From NCBI GenBank assembly GCA_938075415.1, contig CALJHC010000003.1, positions 496,001 through 560,000 of the forward strand: a stretch of DNA of 64,000 nt, in the 5' to 3' direction. Each line of letters opens with the position of its first letter. The stretch's first letter is position 1. Origin of the DNA: an uncultured Rubripirellula sp. (lineage in GTDB: Bacteria > Planctomycetota > Planctomycetia > Pirellulales > Pirellulaceae). A program made the translations under genes and the position numbers. The notes beneath the pieces are model-generated. The model saw nothing but the letters and a program-made list of their open reading frames with translations, was not told the origin of the DNA and made no database searches. This document shows positions 1-9,053 of the stretch, in pieces.

Positions 1-207
1 GTAACTGACGTCGACGTGGCCACTGTGTTGATTCTTCTTGACTTCACAACCCAGCTTCACCAAAGTTTTGACAATGGTTTCCGCCTTTTTTTCATCATGG
101 ATGTGCTTGGATTTCCATGTTGGCAACTGATATTTCACCAATTCCTCACCAAGGCACCAAGCTGGTGAAAACGCGATAAAAAAGACTAACAAGCGACAAC
201 GAAACAT
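1..207 (-). CDS. Secreted hypothetical protein, N-terminal fragment (runs off left edge)
   Basis: The reading frame starts at the ATG at 207 (minus strand), behind an AAGGAA-like ribosome site, and stays open to the window edge, giving 69 residues. Residues 1-20 form a signal peptide (MFRCRLLVFFIAFSPAWC then LGEE). The mature part contains VKYQLPTWKSKHIHDEKKAE followed by a segment resembling 'T-L-x-x-L-G-C-E-x-x-x-x-x-H-x-G-H-x-D-V-x-Y'. I recall small planctomycete secreted proteins of this kind but no function for them. The C-terminus is missing, so the family cannot be settled here. Confidence 0.7.
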   Translation of the reverse strand, partial: MFRCRLLVFFIAFSPAWCLGEELVKYQLPTWKSKHIHDEKKAETIVKTLVKLGCEVKKNQHSGHVDVSY

Positions 208-748
208 GTTTTTTCCTTAGCGATGAACCACATCCCGTGTGCTGCTCGAAGCGGGGATTTGAATAGAAGAACCGGATCACGGCGTAGTTACCGAATCTGA
301 TTTATCAGCGTCAAGCCGATTCCCACAAAAGAATTGCGAATCCAAAAGATCGAACTCACGCCTGACGGTTGTCAATTCGGCACGACAAGCTGACAATCTC
401 GGCGTCCCCATGACTTAATCGTCTCGGATAATCCGACCCAGAATGGAAACAGCCCCTTCATCTTGGTGACAATCTGAATTGATGATTACCATCACACCCT
501 GCGTCAATTGTAAAGCGGGGGCCGTGGGGGGTGTTAATGAGGTAAGTCATCGGATCAACCGCACTTCCACCACCGATGACCAACGATAGAAATCTTCCAC
601 CCTGGGAACAAACGGGGTTGACCAGCGAAATCCCGGCAAATCGGCCAGTGCTGACCCGACCCTCCAAGGCGTGCTCCTCCAAGCCGATTAAGATTCCCAC
701 CCACACAACACTCATCATCTCAGCGATCATTCAAACAGTGATAACGCC
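208..748. other. Intergenic region between the divergent secreted protein and lysS
   Basis: This stretch must hold the promoters of both divergent genes, but I see no confident -35/-10 pair. A 90-codon minus frame (458-730) lies here; its composition is not protein-like and I do not recognise it. No RNA gene or repeat was found. Confidence 0.5.
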
Positions 749-2335
749 ATGAACAAAAAGCCCAACGAATCACAAACCGATCAAACGGAATTGGATACCA
801 AAGATCCGCGCGTGGCTCGACGCGAGAAAATGCGACAAATCGAGGCGCTCGGAATTGATCCGTTTGGAAGTCGATTTGATGATCGAGTGTTGATGGGAAA
901 ATGCAAAGAGCTCTCATCAGAAGTTCGCTGGACGAAGGAAGATGGCACGATCGTCGAACTGCCGGATTTCAGTGATCCAGAACTGGAATATCGACAATGG
1001 AAATCCGACAATGGCCCCGGAAATGAAAGTGGTCCAACCGTTCGAGTTGCGGGCCGTATCATGCTCTCACGAGGGCAAGGAAAACTAATCTTTCTGACTC
1101 TGAAAGACTGGACTGGCGAAATCCAAATCTTTGTAGGAAAAAAACAGGTCGGTGATGAGAATTTTGAACTGGCAAAACTATTTGATCTCGGTGACTTAGT
1201 TGGGGCTGAGGGACGCTTGGGGAGAACGAATACAGGTGAACTAACCGTCTTCGCAGAGAAACTAGTCTTTCACACCAAAATGCTTGAACCCCCGCCCGAC
1301 AAACATGCCGGACTCACTAACCAAGATCTGAAGCAGCGGATGCGTTACGCAGACCTCGCTTTCAACGAAGGCGTGCTCGAAACGTTCTTGGATCGAACCA
1401 AGATTGTAAAATCTGTTCGACAAACGCTGGATCAACAAGGGTTCTGTGAGGTCGAAGGTCCTACCCTGCACACCGTCGCCGGTGGAGCTGCTGCTCGACC
1501 GTTCGCAACCCATCACAACGCGCTTGACATGCCCCTGACGATGCGCATTGCCCTTGAGTTGCATCTCAAACGGCTCATGGTCGGTGGTATGGAACGCGTC
1601 TATGAATTGGGGCGTGTCTATCGCAATGAAGGTATCAGCCCAAAACACAACCCGGAATTCACCATGCTTGAGTGCTATCAAGCTTATGGTGATTACCACT
1701 CCATGATGGATCTTACTGAACAGATCATCGTGCAAGCCATCGAGTCCATTGGCGGTGGACTCGTTCGCGAATATGACGGTCACATGATTGACTTCACCCC
1801 GCCATTTCGGCGAGCGACCTATGCTGAGCTGTTTGAACAAGCCACCGGCATTGACCCTAAAGATGAAACCTCTGTTCTCCAACTGGCTCAAAAACTCAAA
1901 ATTTCAACCGATAACAAACACCCCGACGTCATACGGAATGAAATTTTTGAAGAAAAGGTTGAGGATTCTCTCGAAGGCCCAATCTTTGTCATCGACTACC
2001 CCGCAAGTATTTGCCCGCTCACGAAAAGAAAACGTGACAACCCTGAAATTGCGGAACGTTTTGAATTGTTCATTCTGGGAATGGAACTCGCCAATGCCTA
2101 CACCGAACTGAACGATCCAGACCTTCAGCAAAAACTCTTTGAAACGCAACTACAAGGTCTCGAAGAGGAAGAATCGATGGCAAAGATGGATCACGACTTC
2201 ATTCGTGCTCTGCGATTTGCGATGCCACCCGCTGGTGGTTTAGGTGTCGGAATTGATCGCTTGATCATGCTCCTGACTGGCAAAAAGTCAATTCGTGACA
2301 TCATTCTCTTCCCACTTCAACGTCCTGAAACTTGA
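749..2335 (+). CDS. lysS: Lysyl-tRNA synthetase, class II
   Basis: Charges tRNA-Lys with lysine in the cytoplasm. The 528 residues have the class II LysRS layout: an N-terminal OB-fold anticodon-binding domain at about residues 95-175 (VAGRIMLSRGQGKLIFLTLK), then the catalytic domain. Motif 2 is near residue 288 (GRVYRNEGIS, with HNPEFTMLE just after) and motif 3 is near residue 498 (GLGVGIDRL). The ATG at 749 gives an N-terminus (KDPRVARREKMRQIEALGIDP) that fits the family's usual start. The gene is monocistronic here, with long gaps on both sides. No missing key residue was seen. Confidence 0.97.
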   Translation: MNKKPNESQTDQTELDTKDPRVARREKMRQIEALGIDPFGSRFDDRVLMGKCKELSSEVRWTKEDGTIVELPDFSDPELEYRQWKSDNGPGNESGPTVRVAGRIMLSRGQGKLIFLTLKDWTGEIQIFVGKKQVGDENFELAKLFDLGDLVGAEGRLGRTNTGELTVFAEKLVFHTKMLEPPPDKHAGLTNQDLKQRMRYADLAFNEGVLETFLDRTKIVKSVRQTLDQQGFCEVEGPTLHTVAGGAAARPFATHHNALDMPLTMRIALELHLKRLMVGGMERVYELGRVYRNEGISPKHNPEFTMLECYQAYGDYHSMMDLTEQIIVQAIESIGGGLVREYDGHMIDFTPPFRRATYAELFEQATGIDPKDETSVLQLAQKLKISTDNKHPDVIRNEIFEEKVEDSLEGPIFVIDYPASICPLTKRKRDNPEIAERFELFILGMELANAYTELNDPDLQQKLFETQLQGLEEEESMAKMDHDFIRALRFAMPPAGGLGVGIDRLIMLLTGKKSIRDIILFPLQRPET

Positions 2336-3189
2336 GGATTCACTTAGGCAAAGGCGACCGTCGAACTCGACATTGCGATCGCCGATCCTATTTGCGAGTC
2401 AGATCGTCCAAAAACTCACGTAGCCGAAACCATGATGCCTGACAAAAAAGGCAGTTAGCTTCGGAAACCAAAAAAACTCAACCAGCCTCAAAACGCAGCA
2501 ATTCTTTGTTTTCAATCAGACCAAATTTCCTTGATGGTGCCTGAGACTGTTTGTCCCAAATGAAAACAGCGAGGTAAAACCGATCTTGCATCGGCTTCCG
2601 TAACGCCTTCTTTCGAACAGTTCCTTCGCAATCTCATGAAGTCCCCAACCTTGTGCGACCTTCCGCATCAGGTCTCGTTTCATTTCCGATTCAGGAAAAA
2701 ACAAAAGAACCGCAGCGTTCCAACTGGCCACAAAAACCTAGAAACAAAGGGCTGGGACGGTCAAACTGAAGACCTCAGGTAAGTCGCAACCTCATGGTTT
2801 GAGATTGAGCATTCTATTTTCAGGATTACCCGCCAATCATTCACTCATTTGCCTCCGGGGCTCACTGCGTAAAACCAAAACAACAAAACTCGGCGTGACA
2901 AAAAGCTGATAAGGATGTCATCGGTGGGATTCCACCTGATCAGCATCCACCGCGTGAATAAAAAGATCAGCAAAAAGAATCCGCGTTATGCGCTCACGCA
3001 CTCCTGCCATGATGCGTAATCACCGTAACCAAGACGTCATCGACCAAATTGCTAGCAATCTCATCCTAAGCTGGCGAAATTTGGATCCGCCGATTGGCGT
3101 TTACGTTGATTCCCTCAGTTTCCTAGACTCCGCTCGTTCGATCTCTTTTCGGGGAATTCCAACCCCGGATTACCGCGAAGGAAGTCTAA
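2336..3189. other. 854-bp gap between lysS and the permease gene
   Basis: No gene is convincing here. A 71-codon minus frame (2516-2731) and the plus frame beginning at 2988 lack recognisable features, and the latter overlaps the permease start in another frame. The last bases carry the permease ribosome site (GAAGGAAG ending 6 nt before the ATG). No clear terminator follows lysS. Confidence 0.45.
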
Positions 3190-4734
3190 ATGTATCGCTG
3201 GTTGCTCTGTTTTCGATATTTGCGCACCCGTTACATCGCGTTGGCATCGATCATTAGCGTCACGTTGGGTGTCGCAACCTTGATCGTTGTGAATAGCGTA
3301 ATGGCTGGATTTTCGGCTGAAATGCACGAGCGTCTCCACGGCCTAGCGTCCGACATTCTCATCGAGTGCCATCTCTCTGAAGGCATGCCTGATCCCGAGG
3401 GGCACATCAACGAGATCATGGATCTGTGCGGTGATCAAGTTGAGGGCTACTCAGCGAGTGTCCATGTTCCGGCGATGCTGGGAATTGATTTCAATGGGCA
3501 GTTGATCACGCGGCACGTCAACTTTGTTGGCCTCGACGCAACCACCTATGATGAAGTCAGCCATTTTGGACGCTACTTGCTTCACCCGGACAACCAAAAC
3601 CAGGTTAGCTTCGAGTTGAGAGAATCAGGGTATGCTCCAGGCCGTGATCAATTTCCCTCATCAGGTTGGGATTACCGTCGCGCGCGAGTTGCGTATGAGA
3701 AAGCATTAGACGAGGAGAGGTCCAACCGGGAGGCAATTGAAAACTCCAACTCCACTGCATCAACATCAACACAACCGTCACTTCAGATTACCGCACCGAG
3801 TGAATTATTTTCAACTAGCTCCGATGGTGATGTTGCAACCGAGTTTGATCCCAGCAGCGAACAATATCCTGGAATCATTCTCGGGATTTCCACCTCAAGC
3901 ACACGCTTTCGGGATGCAAATAATGAAGTGAAAGACCATTACTACTGTCGACCTGGTGACGACATCAGAATGATGTTTCCGAATGCATCGGACAACGCAA
4001 AAGTTGTGAATCAAAAGTTCACCGTGGTGGACATGTACGAGTCAGGGATGAGTGAATACGACAGTACCTTCGCATTCTGTCGACTTGATCAGCTTCAAGA
4101 TTTTCGCGGCATGATCGACCCAGCCACGGGCGTCCGAAGCGTTACAACGATTCAGCTAAAACTGATAGAGGGAGCAGACTTAAATGCCGTTCGAGATGCC
4201 CTTCGTCGTCGTTTTCCAGCTGAAGTGTATGCCTACAACATTCAAACGTGGCGAGACATGCAAGGACCACTTCTCGCGGCGGTGCGATTGGAAACAACCA
4301 TCCTTAACATTCTTCTGTTTCTAATCATTGCAGTCGCAGGATTCGGTATCCTTGCGACATTCTTTATGATCGTTGTCGAGAAGACTCGAGACATTGGGAC
4401 ACTCAAAGCACTGGGTGCATCGGGGCGAGGAGTCATGAGCATCTTTCTTAGCTACGGATTACTGCTTGGGTTTGTCGGTAGCGGCGCCGGTTTGGTTGGT
4501 GGCTTGTTATTTGTTCAGAACATCAATTCAATTGCGGGGGTTATCGAGAAAATCACTGGCCAAGAAGTCTTTGATCCCACGGTGTATTACTTCACGGAGA
4601 TCCCCACCATCATCGATCCAATCACGCTAACTTGGGTCATGTTCGGAGCGATGACCATCGCGGTGATCGCAAGCGTCTTGCCTGCCATGCGAGCGGCTCG
4701 GATGCATCCTGTGAACGCTCTCCGGTTTGAGTAG
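3190..4734 (+). CDS. LolC/LolE-type ABC transporter permease (FtsX domain)
   Basis: Probable inner-membrane subunit of a lipoprotein-releasing or MacB-like exporter, paired with the ATPase gene 117 bp downstream. It has 514 residues. One membrane helix lies near the N-terminus (residues about 14-40), a large periplasmic domain follows, and three helices lie in the C-terminal FtsX domain (about 365-395, 415-450, 475-500). The cytoplasmic coupling segment EKTRDIGTLKALGAS is typical of FtsX permeases. Start: ATG at 3190 with GAAGGAAG six bases upstream. The periplasmic domain is enlarged by a Ser/Thr-rich stretch around residues 185-215. Only one permease gene is present, so the complex is probably a homodimer. 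The substrate is inferred from family resemblance only. Confidence 0.88.
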   Translation: MYRWLLCFRYLRTRYIALASIISVTLGVATLIVVNSVMAGFSAEMHERLHGLASDILIECHLSEGMPDPEGHINEIMDLCGDQVEGYSASVHVPAMLGIDFNGQLITRHVNFVGLDATTYDEVSHFGRYLLHPDNQNQVSFELRESGYAPGRDQFPSSGWDYRRARVAYEKALDEERSNREAIENSNSTASTSTQPSLQITAPSELFSTSSDGDVATEFDPSSEQYPGIILGISTSSTRFRDANNEVKDHYYCRPGDDIRMMFPNASDNAKVVNQKFTVVDMYESGMSEYDSTFAFCRLDQLQDFRGMIDPATGVRSVTTIQLKLIEGADLNAVRDALRRRFPAEVYAYNIQTWRDMQGPLLAAVRLETTILNILLFLIIAVAGFGILATFFMIVVEKTRDIGTLKALGASGRGVMSIFLSYGLLLGFVGSGAGLVGGLLFVQNINSIAGVIEKITGQEVFDPTVYYFTEIPTIIDPITLTWVMFGAMTIAVIASVLPAMRAARMHPVNALRFE

Positions 4735-4851
4735 CGACAAACAATGAATAGCGATTAAAAGAGCCAGCGTCAGCAGACACCAGCCATTCTTTTGATGAAT
4801 TAAAAAGTCCACAACTCATCAAGTGAATACTTCCCAACCATTGACCGCAGT

Positions 4852-5574
4852 ATGAATCCTGACATTGTCTTAGAAGCTCGAACGCTTAAAAAAAGCTATC
4901 ACAAAGATCGCATCGAGGTCCCCGTACTCAAAGGCATTGACCTAAGTGTCGAACGAGGTCTCGTTACAACCTTAGTAGGTCGTAGCGGTAGCGGGAAAAG
5001 TACGCTCATGCACTTGTTAGCAGCCTTGGATCACCCTGACTGTGGCGAGATCCGATTTTGCGGTGAGCGAATTGACAATGCGTCGCGAGCTCGTCGTGAC
5101 GCCTATCGAAACCGAAACTTGGGGATCATCTTCCAGTTTTATCACCTGCTACCAGAACTCAGCGCGATTGAAAACGTCTTGGCGCCGCTAATGATTAGCC
5201 AGAGCGCGTTAAGCTATTTCAGAAATAGAAAAGAAGCCAAGCGTCGAGCAGAGGCGATGCTTGATCGCGTTGGATTACTCCATCGTGCCGCGCATAAACC
5301 CAGTGAAATGAGTGGTGGCGAAATGCAGCGTGCTGCGATCGCCCGATCCCTCATGGCTAATCCCTCGCTCCTGCTAGCTGATGAACCGACAGGAAATTTG
5401 GATACCGACACTGGGCGAGACATTCTGAAACTTCTGAGGACGTTAAACGAAGACGACGATCTCACCATCCTCATGATCACTCATGACGACTCAATCGCGG
5501 AAACTGCTGATCATTGCTATCGCATGAAAGATGGTTTACTCGAGTCCGATTCGGCAAAGCTACAAGTTGCGTAG
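4852..5574 (+). CDS. lolD: LolD-type ABC transporter ATP-binding protein
   Basis: The 240-residue ATPase probably drives the permease encoded just upstream; the pair form a likely operon. Walker A is GRSGSGKST (residues 43-51), the Q-loop is in the IIFQFYHLLPELSA segment, the signature is MSGGEMQRAAIARSL (about 152-166), and Walker B is LLLADEPTGNLD (about 172-183) followed by the switch histidine in MITHDD. This signature and length are those of the LolD/MacB subfamily. No membrane segments are present, so it acts on the cytoplasmic face. The alternative is a general MacB-like exporter rather than lipoprotein release. Confidence 0.92.
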   Translation: MNPDIVLEARTLKKSYHKDRIEVPVLKGIDLSVERGLVTTLVGRSGSGKSTLMHLLAALDHPDCGEIRFCGERIDNASRARRDAYRNRNLGIIFQFYHLLPELSAIENVLAPLMISQSALSYFRNRKEAKRRAEAMLDRVGLLHRAAHKPSEMSGGEMQRAAIARSLMANPSLLLADEPTGNLDTDTGRDILKLLRTLNEDDDLTILMITHDDSIAETADHCYRMKDGLLESDSAKLQVA

Positions 5575-6395
5575 CTTGACCAGCCTGATTAATTCGTCGA
5601 GCGCCTAACCGAACTGATTTTCATTTCTTTCAATAAGTATCGCTGCAAGTCATCGAGTGACAATCAGTGTTGCAGAATACCTCTTGTTGAACACTCGCTC
5701 CATCGAGTCATCACCGTTTTACGACTTCGGTGAAATCCCTCGTTAATTAGGTCGAGTCAAACACTAACGGCCGCGTCCCTTGCACGCATTAGCAATGGCC
5801 AACAAACCAATGCAAACGTGGATAACAAGGTCTGTACGCAAGGCAAAAGTCAAGAAAGCCATCGTGGATGGAGAGCTCGTCCTGTCCGACGATCCAAGGA
5901 AGCGAATGTCCGTTTTTGTTTCACCCTCTGAGACTGACCCGACTTTGACGTACCCGTGATCTAGAACAATTCGGACACTCAATTCAAGCGGATGGTGGTC
6001 GCTTACTCCCTGAGAGGAAACCACTGCACAAGGATGAGACTGCCCTCATGCGAGGTTCAATGATGCCAAATCTTAAAAGCACACACCGAGGCTTTGGCAC
6101 GAGAGTGCTGGCGTCGCGTGTGTTCGTAGAATTGATTGCAACGTTTTTCGTAACCGGAAGAAACTGCCCAACTCAGGCAAACGCGATCACAACAGGGGAT
6201 TTACGTAATTTCGAACGAGCAAAAACGACTCAATCAACGTAATTTTCCCGATTCACAATTCAAAATTCGCATCAACCGCGTAATCTAGCGGTGGTACCAA
6301 CCTCGCTCTTGCGATTTCAAAGTCAGAAGAACCAATAACACTTGGTCCTCTCCAGCAAAAAAACAGTTGGATCTAAGCGGGATAAAAAAGCATTC
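5575..6395. other. 821-bp gap downstream of the lolD-like gene
   Basis: No established gene. It contains the possible short frame 5795-5959 (entered separately). A 64-codon plus frame at 6048-6242 has a hydrophobic centre but no recognisable ribosome site or family. The region near 6095-6110 resembles a sigma-54 promoter but has the wrong spacing. No terminator hairpin is obvious after 5574. Confidence 0.4.
5795..5959 (+). CDS. Possible 54-residue small protein, function unknown
   Basis: The frame from ATG 5795 to TGA 5957-5959 encodes a basic then acidic peptide: MANKPMQTWITRSVRKAKVK, then a segment with KAIVDGELVLSDDPRKRMSV and a Thr/Pro-containing end. The composition is protein-like, but I see no good ribosome-binding site and recognise no family. 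A longer minus-strand frame (5764-6024) overlaps it and looks less protein-like. This is only a candidate. Confidence 0.25.
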   Translation: MANKPMQTWITRSVRKAKVKKAIVDGELVLSDDPRKRMSVFVSPSETDPTLTYP

Positions 6396-7097
6396 ATGGG
6401 CACCACGAAAGCATCACTCCTGTTCTTATTGTTCGCCCATGCGTTCTCGGTTTCGGTTTGCGCCCAAATTGGCGATCAATCCGAATCAACCTCGACTGCG
6501 TTGCAAATTTGGTCAGACCCAACCCATACACCTCAAAGCGTGCGACGTTTCCGCCGCATCATCGAAACAAAGTATGTGCGACAGGAGGTCATCCGTTACC
6601 GGCCAATCCAAAAGGCAGTCACCCAAACAAGAACTTACAAAGTAGCTAAACCGATCACAGAGACTGGGTACAGAGAAGAACGCTACAGCGTCAGGCGACC
6701 AGTGATAGGCGTAGCGTTTCAGAAAGATGCAACGGCCCCAGTGGAAAACGCCAGGGTTCCAATGCAATCCACCTCTTGGATTGCAGAGCAGTTAATCAGG
6801 AAAACTCCGGCATTACGAAGGAAAGTTGCCATCGAGACTCGTGTAGAAGTAGTTCAACTGCAGCAAGTTCAGTTGGAGGCATACACTGAAGTCAGATTGC
6901 GTCCAGTGACTCGGTCTGTTTACGTCCCCTACGATCATTCAATTCTGGTCCCCAAAAGAGTGATTTATCGGCTACCGCTTCAATACATCGACCCCTTTAG
7001 TCCTGCGATTGTTTCAGGTTACTCATCATTTCAGGGGCCAATCAGGCAACCTTCTCCCTCCACTCACCAGAACCTGAAACTTCCGTTCTCTGGCTGA
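6396..7097 (+). CDS. Secreted YTV-motif protein
   Basis: An exported protein of 233 residues with no known enzymatic role. The open frame extends upstream to a TTG at 6342, but the ATG at 6396 places a clean signal peptide first (GTTKASLLFLLFAHAFSVSV, then CAQ). The mature part has alternating segments such as TQTRTYKVAKPITETGYREE and RYSVRRPVIG, later EAYTEVRLRPVTRSVYVPY. These match the pattern of the planctomycete YTV motif (aromatic-T/S-V followed by R/K-P-V and an R-E-E-R step), probably a repeated beta structure at the cell surface. It stands alone, with no partner gene in the same direction nearby. Confidence 0.7.
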   Translation: MGTTKASLLFLLFAHAFSVSVCAQIGDQSESTSTALQIWSDPTHTPQSVRRFRRIIETKYVRQEVIRYRPIQKAVTQTRTYKVAKPITETGYREERYSVRRPVIGVAFQKDATAPVENARVPMQSTSWIAEQLIRKTPALRRKVAIETRVEVVQLQQVQLEAYTEVRLRPVTRSVYVPYDHSILVPKRVIYRLPLQYIDPFSPAIVSGYSSFQGPIRQPSPSTHQNLKLPFSG

Positions 7098-7234
7098 GGC
7101 GACAAACCACCAACCATCGCGGATCGTTTGGGTGACCGAGTCGAGCGGACTGTCGCTGTAAAACATACGAGACAAGTTATCTCGCGACACCACTAAAAAA
7201 TGAAGGCAGTGGTTGGATAATTGGTGGAATAAGA

Positions 7235-7393
7235 ATGAATCAGCCGAGAGTGGAACTGGGTTCTACCAAAGTCATCTTGGATGAACAAAAGCTACGATCC
7301 ATTTTGGCAACTCAGCAGCAACTGGTCACCAGTTCCCTTTGTCCCGATCCCAAGAAAATAGACAACCCAACTCTTGTTGCACGATTCTTATAG
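7235..7393 (+). CDS. Possible 52-residue small protein, function unknown
   Basis: A short frame starts at ATG 7235 behind GGTGGAATAAGA and ends with TAG 7391-7393. It encodes MNQPRVELGSTKVILDEQKL followed by RSILATQQQL and a Cys-Pro-Asp-Pro step. The composition is plausible for a soluble peptide. Its stop codon lies in a perfect inverted repeat separating it from the convergent prepilin peptidase gene, which would fit a gene end. No family is recognised. Confidence 0.3.
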   Translation: MNQPRVELGSTKVILDEQKLRSILATQQQLVTSSLCPDPKKIDNPTLVARFL

Positions 7394-7411
7394 CACCCTA
7401 ATTATAAGAAT
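7384..7411. terminator. Inverted repeat between convergent frames
   Basis: ATTCTTATA (7384-7392) and TATAAGAAT (7403-7411) form a perfect 9-bp stem with a 10-nt loop. It lies 2 bp beyond the stop of the prepilin peptidase gene (minus strand). It is AT-rich, with no long U tract, so termination is an inference from position. Confidence 0.35.
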
Positions 7412-7413
7412 GA

Positions 7414-8727
7414 TCACGAAGCGGTGATTAACCGCAATTTGATTTGTCGCCAAACAAAGAGCATGATCGCCATTAAACCCAACATTGCGAATGAGAACCA
7501 CAAAAGCAGTGGACCTAGCAAGAAGAGATTTTCAGATAGCCACTGCCGGTAAAGTCGATCCCAACCAATGATCGTCATCAGCGTTCCAGCACAAAGGTAT
7601 GGTCCAAACGGCGTATAAGCATCTCGGGTAACAACATACCTCGCCAACACAATGAAAATCGCGGCGAAGGGCGACAGGAAAAATGCAATCAGAGCAGCCT
7701 GCCAACCCACCATTGATCCGATCATCGCCATCAAGGTGACGTCACCGAATCCCATCGCCTCCATATCCAACGCCCAGGTCGCAACAATCCGAATCAGCCA
7801 AATCACGCCGCCACCCACTGCTAGACCCACGAGCCCGCTCATTAACCCCAGCCAACTGGCGTCGTGCAAGTTCCAGACCCAGGTGATACCAAGCAATCCA
7901 ACTAACCAAATCGAAACTAAAATCTTCCAGAAGCCATAATGAAAAAGGCCCTGAACAAAATGATGGACCGCTCGCCGCAGGCCACGACGACGCAATAAAG
8001 CAGAACTCCATCTCCAATCGGCGAGAGCAAAGCACCAGAAACTCCAAATACCCAGCCCGGTCGTTAGCCCCTTCAATCCCAACCAGGACTTACCGCTGAA
8101 CCACGGTGAGTCAAAAGAAGTGGGTAACACCAGCGGAACACCTTCAACGAATAATGTGGTGGGCATGTAGATGTCGACGGAAATCGCAGCCAAAAACAAA
8201 CCCATGCACGTTCCCGGAATCGTGATTAAATCTGGAATTGTCCTTTCATCAAAGTCGATAAACGTGGCAGCGGTCATCAAAATCAGGAGCAGCAGATGGG
8301 TGAAAAAGATCTTTGCGGAGGTGATCTCATAACCAGTGATTTGATCCGGATATCGCAAATTAACCGGTAACAGTCCAAGTTGCTGCGTTTCAAAAGCGTG
8401 CAGCCAAAGCATTCCCAAAGGCAGAAACAATTCGATCAACATGGGCCGAATCCAGAAACCGCGACCGTGAATCACTGATTCTCGACGCAGGCCGAACCAC
8501 CCCAAAACGGGTAGGTAATCAAACCAACGCCGTGCAGCACCCCCAGCTAGGGGACCCCAAGGAGAAATTGAACGTGGCTGGAAGTAGGCACATCGGTAAA
8601 TGACAAAATTGGCAAAGGAACCCCCGACAAGGCCAATGACAACAATCAGCACTTGCTGCATCACATTCGGCAGGTCAATCCAATAATCGATCACAACGTC
8701 TCCAAATGTTGAAAAGAGTTCGCTCAA
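7414..8727 (-). CDS. Type IV prepilin leader peptidase (A24 family), extended and cysteine-less
   Basis: Polytopic membrane aspartic protease that would cut, and may methylate, type IV pilin or pseudopilin precursors. It has 437 residues against roughly 230-290 in the usual family. The two catalytic aspartate sites are present: FIDFDERTIPDLITIPG near residue 158 and GFGDVTLMAMIGSMVGW near residue 326. The N-terminal domain keeps the NFVIYR and DYLPVLGWFGLR steps of the PilD N-domain but lacks the two zinc-binding Cys-x-x-Cys pairs. Extra length lies between the two active-site regions and includes additional hydrophobic segments. No pilus or secretion genes are in this window. Confidence 0.87.
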   Translation of the reverse strand: MSELFSTFGDVVIDYWIDLPNVMQQVLIVVIGLVGGSFANFVIYRCAYFQPRSISPWGPLAGGAARRWFDYLPVLGWFGLRRESVIHGRGFWIRPMLIELFLPLGMLWLHAFETQQLGLLPVNLRYPDQITGYEITSAKIFFTHLLLLILMTAATFIDFDERTIPDLITIPGTCMGLFLAAISVDIYMPTTLFVEGVPLVLPTSFDSPWFSGKSWLGLKGLTTGLGIWSFWCFALADWRWSSALLRRRGLRRAVHHFVQGLFHYGFWKILVSIWLVGLLGITWVWNLHDASWLGLMSGLVGLAVGGGVIWLIRIVATWALDMEAMGFGDVTLMAMIGSMVGWQAALIAFFLSPFAAIFIVLARYVVTRDAYTPFGPYLCAGTLMTIIGWDRLYRQWLSENLFLLGPLLLWFSFAMLGLMAIMLFVWRQIKLRLITAS

Positions 8728-9053
8728 ATCGTAACCATTCAGCTGTTATCCCTACAGGCCAACCCGCGGGGAACAGAACATCAGAGAAACGGTTGATTCG
8801 ATTGACCCACCCAACTGTCCGCATTATTCTGGGAAGTAGGGCGTAATCGTGAACTTTAGCTGCTGATGCCCCCCGCCTGCCCGTCATCTTGGGCTACCTG
8901 TGTTGCAGCGGTTGCAATATTGGATCGGTTCAGTTGCCAAACTTGGTAGAGACAAGGTTTATTGAGCATTCAAGCAATGCTTGGTCAGCCAAAGATCTGT
9001 GCGATCATCTCAGTCGACGTCTGGCATTCGATCTACCTAACGAACCACCTCTT
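8728..9053. other. Divergent intergenic region upstream of the PSCyt giant gene
   Basis: The gap separates the starts of the prepilin peptidase gene (minus) and the PSCyt protein gene (plus). The plus frame is open from 8889, so a longer N-terminus is possible, but that extension (with CCSGC) would precede the signal peptide and is probably untranslated. No clear promoter is visible. Confidence 0.4.

Noticed and set aside
458..730. 90-codon minus-strand frame upstream of lysS
   Set aside because: No ribosome site, no family resemblance, and it fills the expected divergent promoter space.
2516..2731. 71-codon minus-strand frame in the lysS downstream gap
   Set aside because: Composition not protein-like at its end and no recognisable motif or start signal.
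6095..6110. TGGCAC...TGCT resembling a sigma-54 promoter
   Set aside because: The GG-to-GC spacing is one base short and the -12 element is imperfect; no suitable gene starts just after it.
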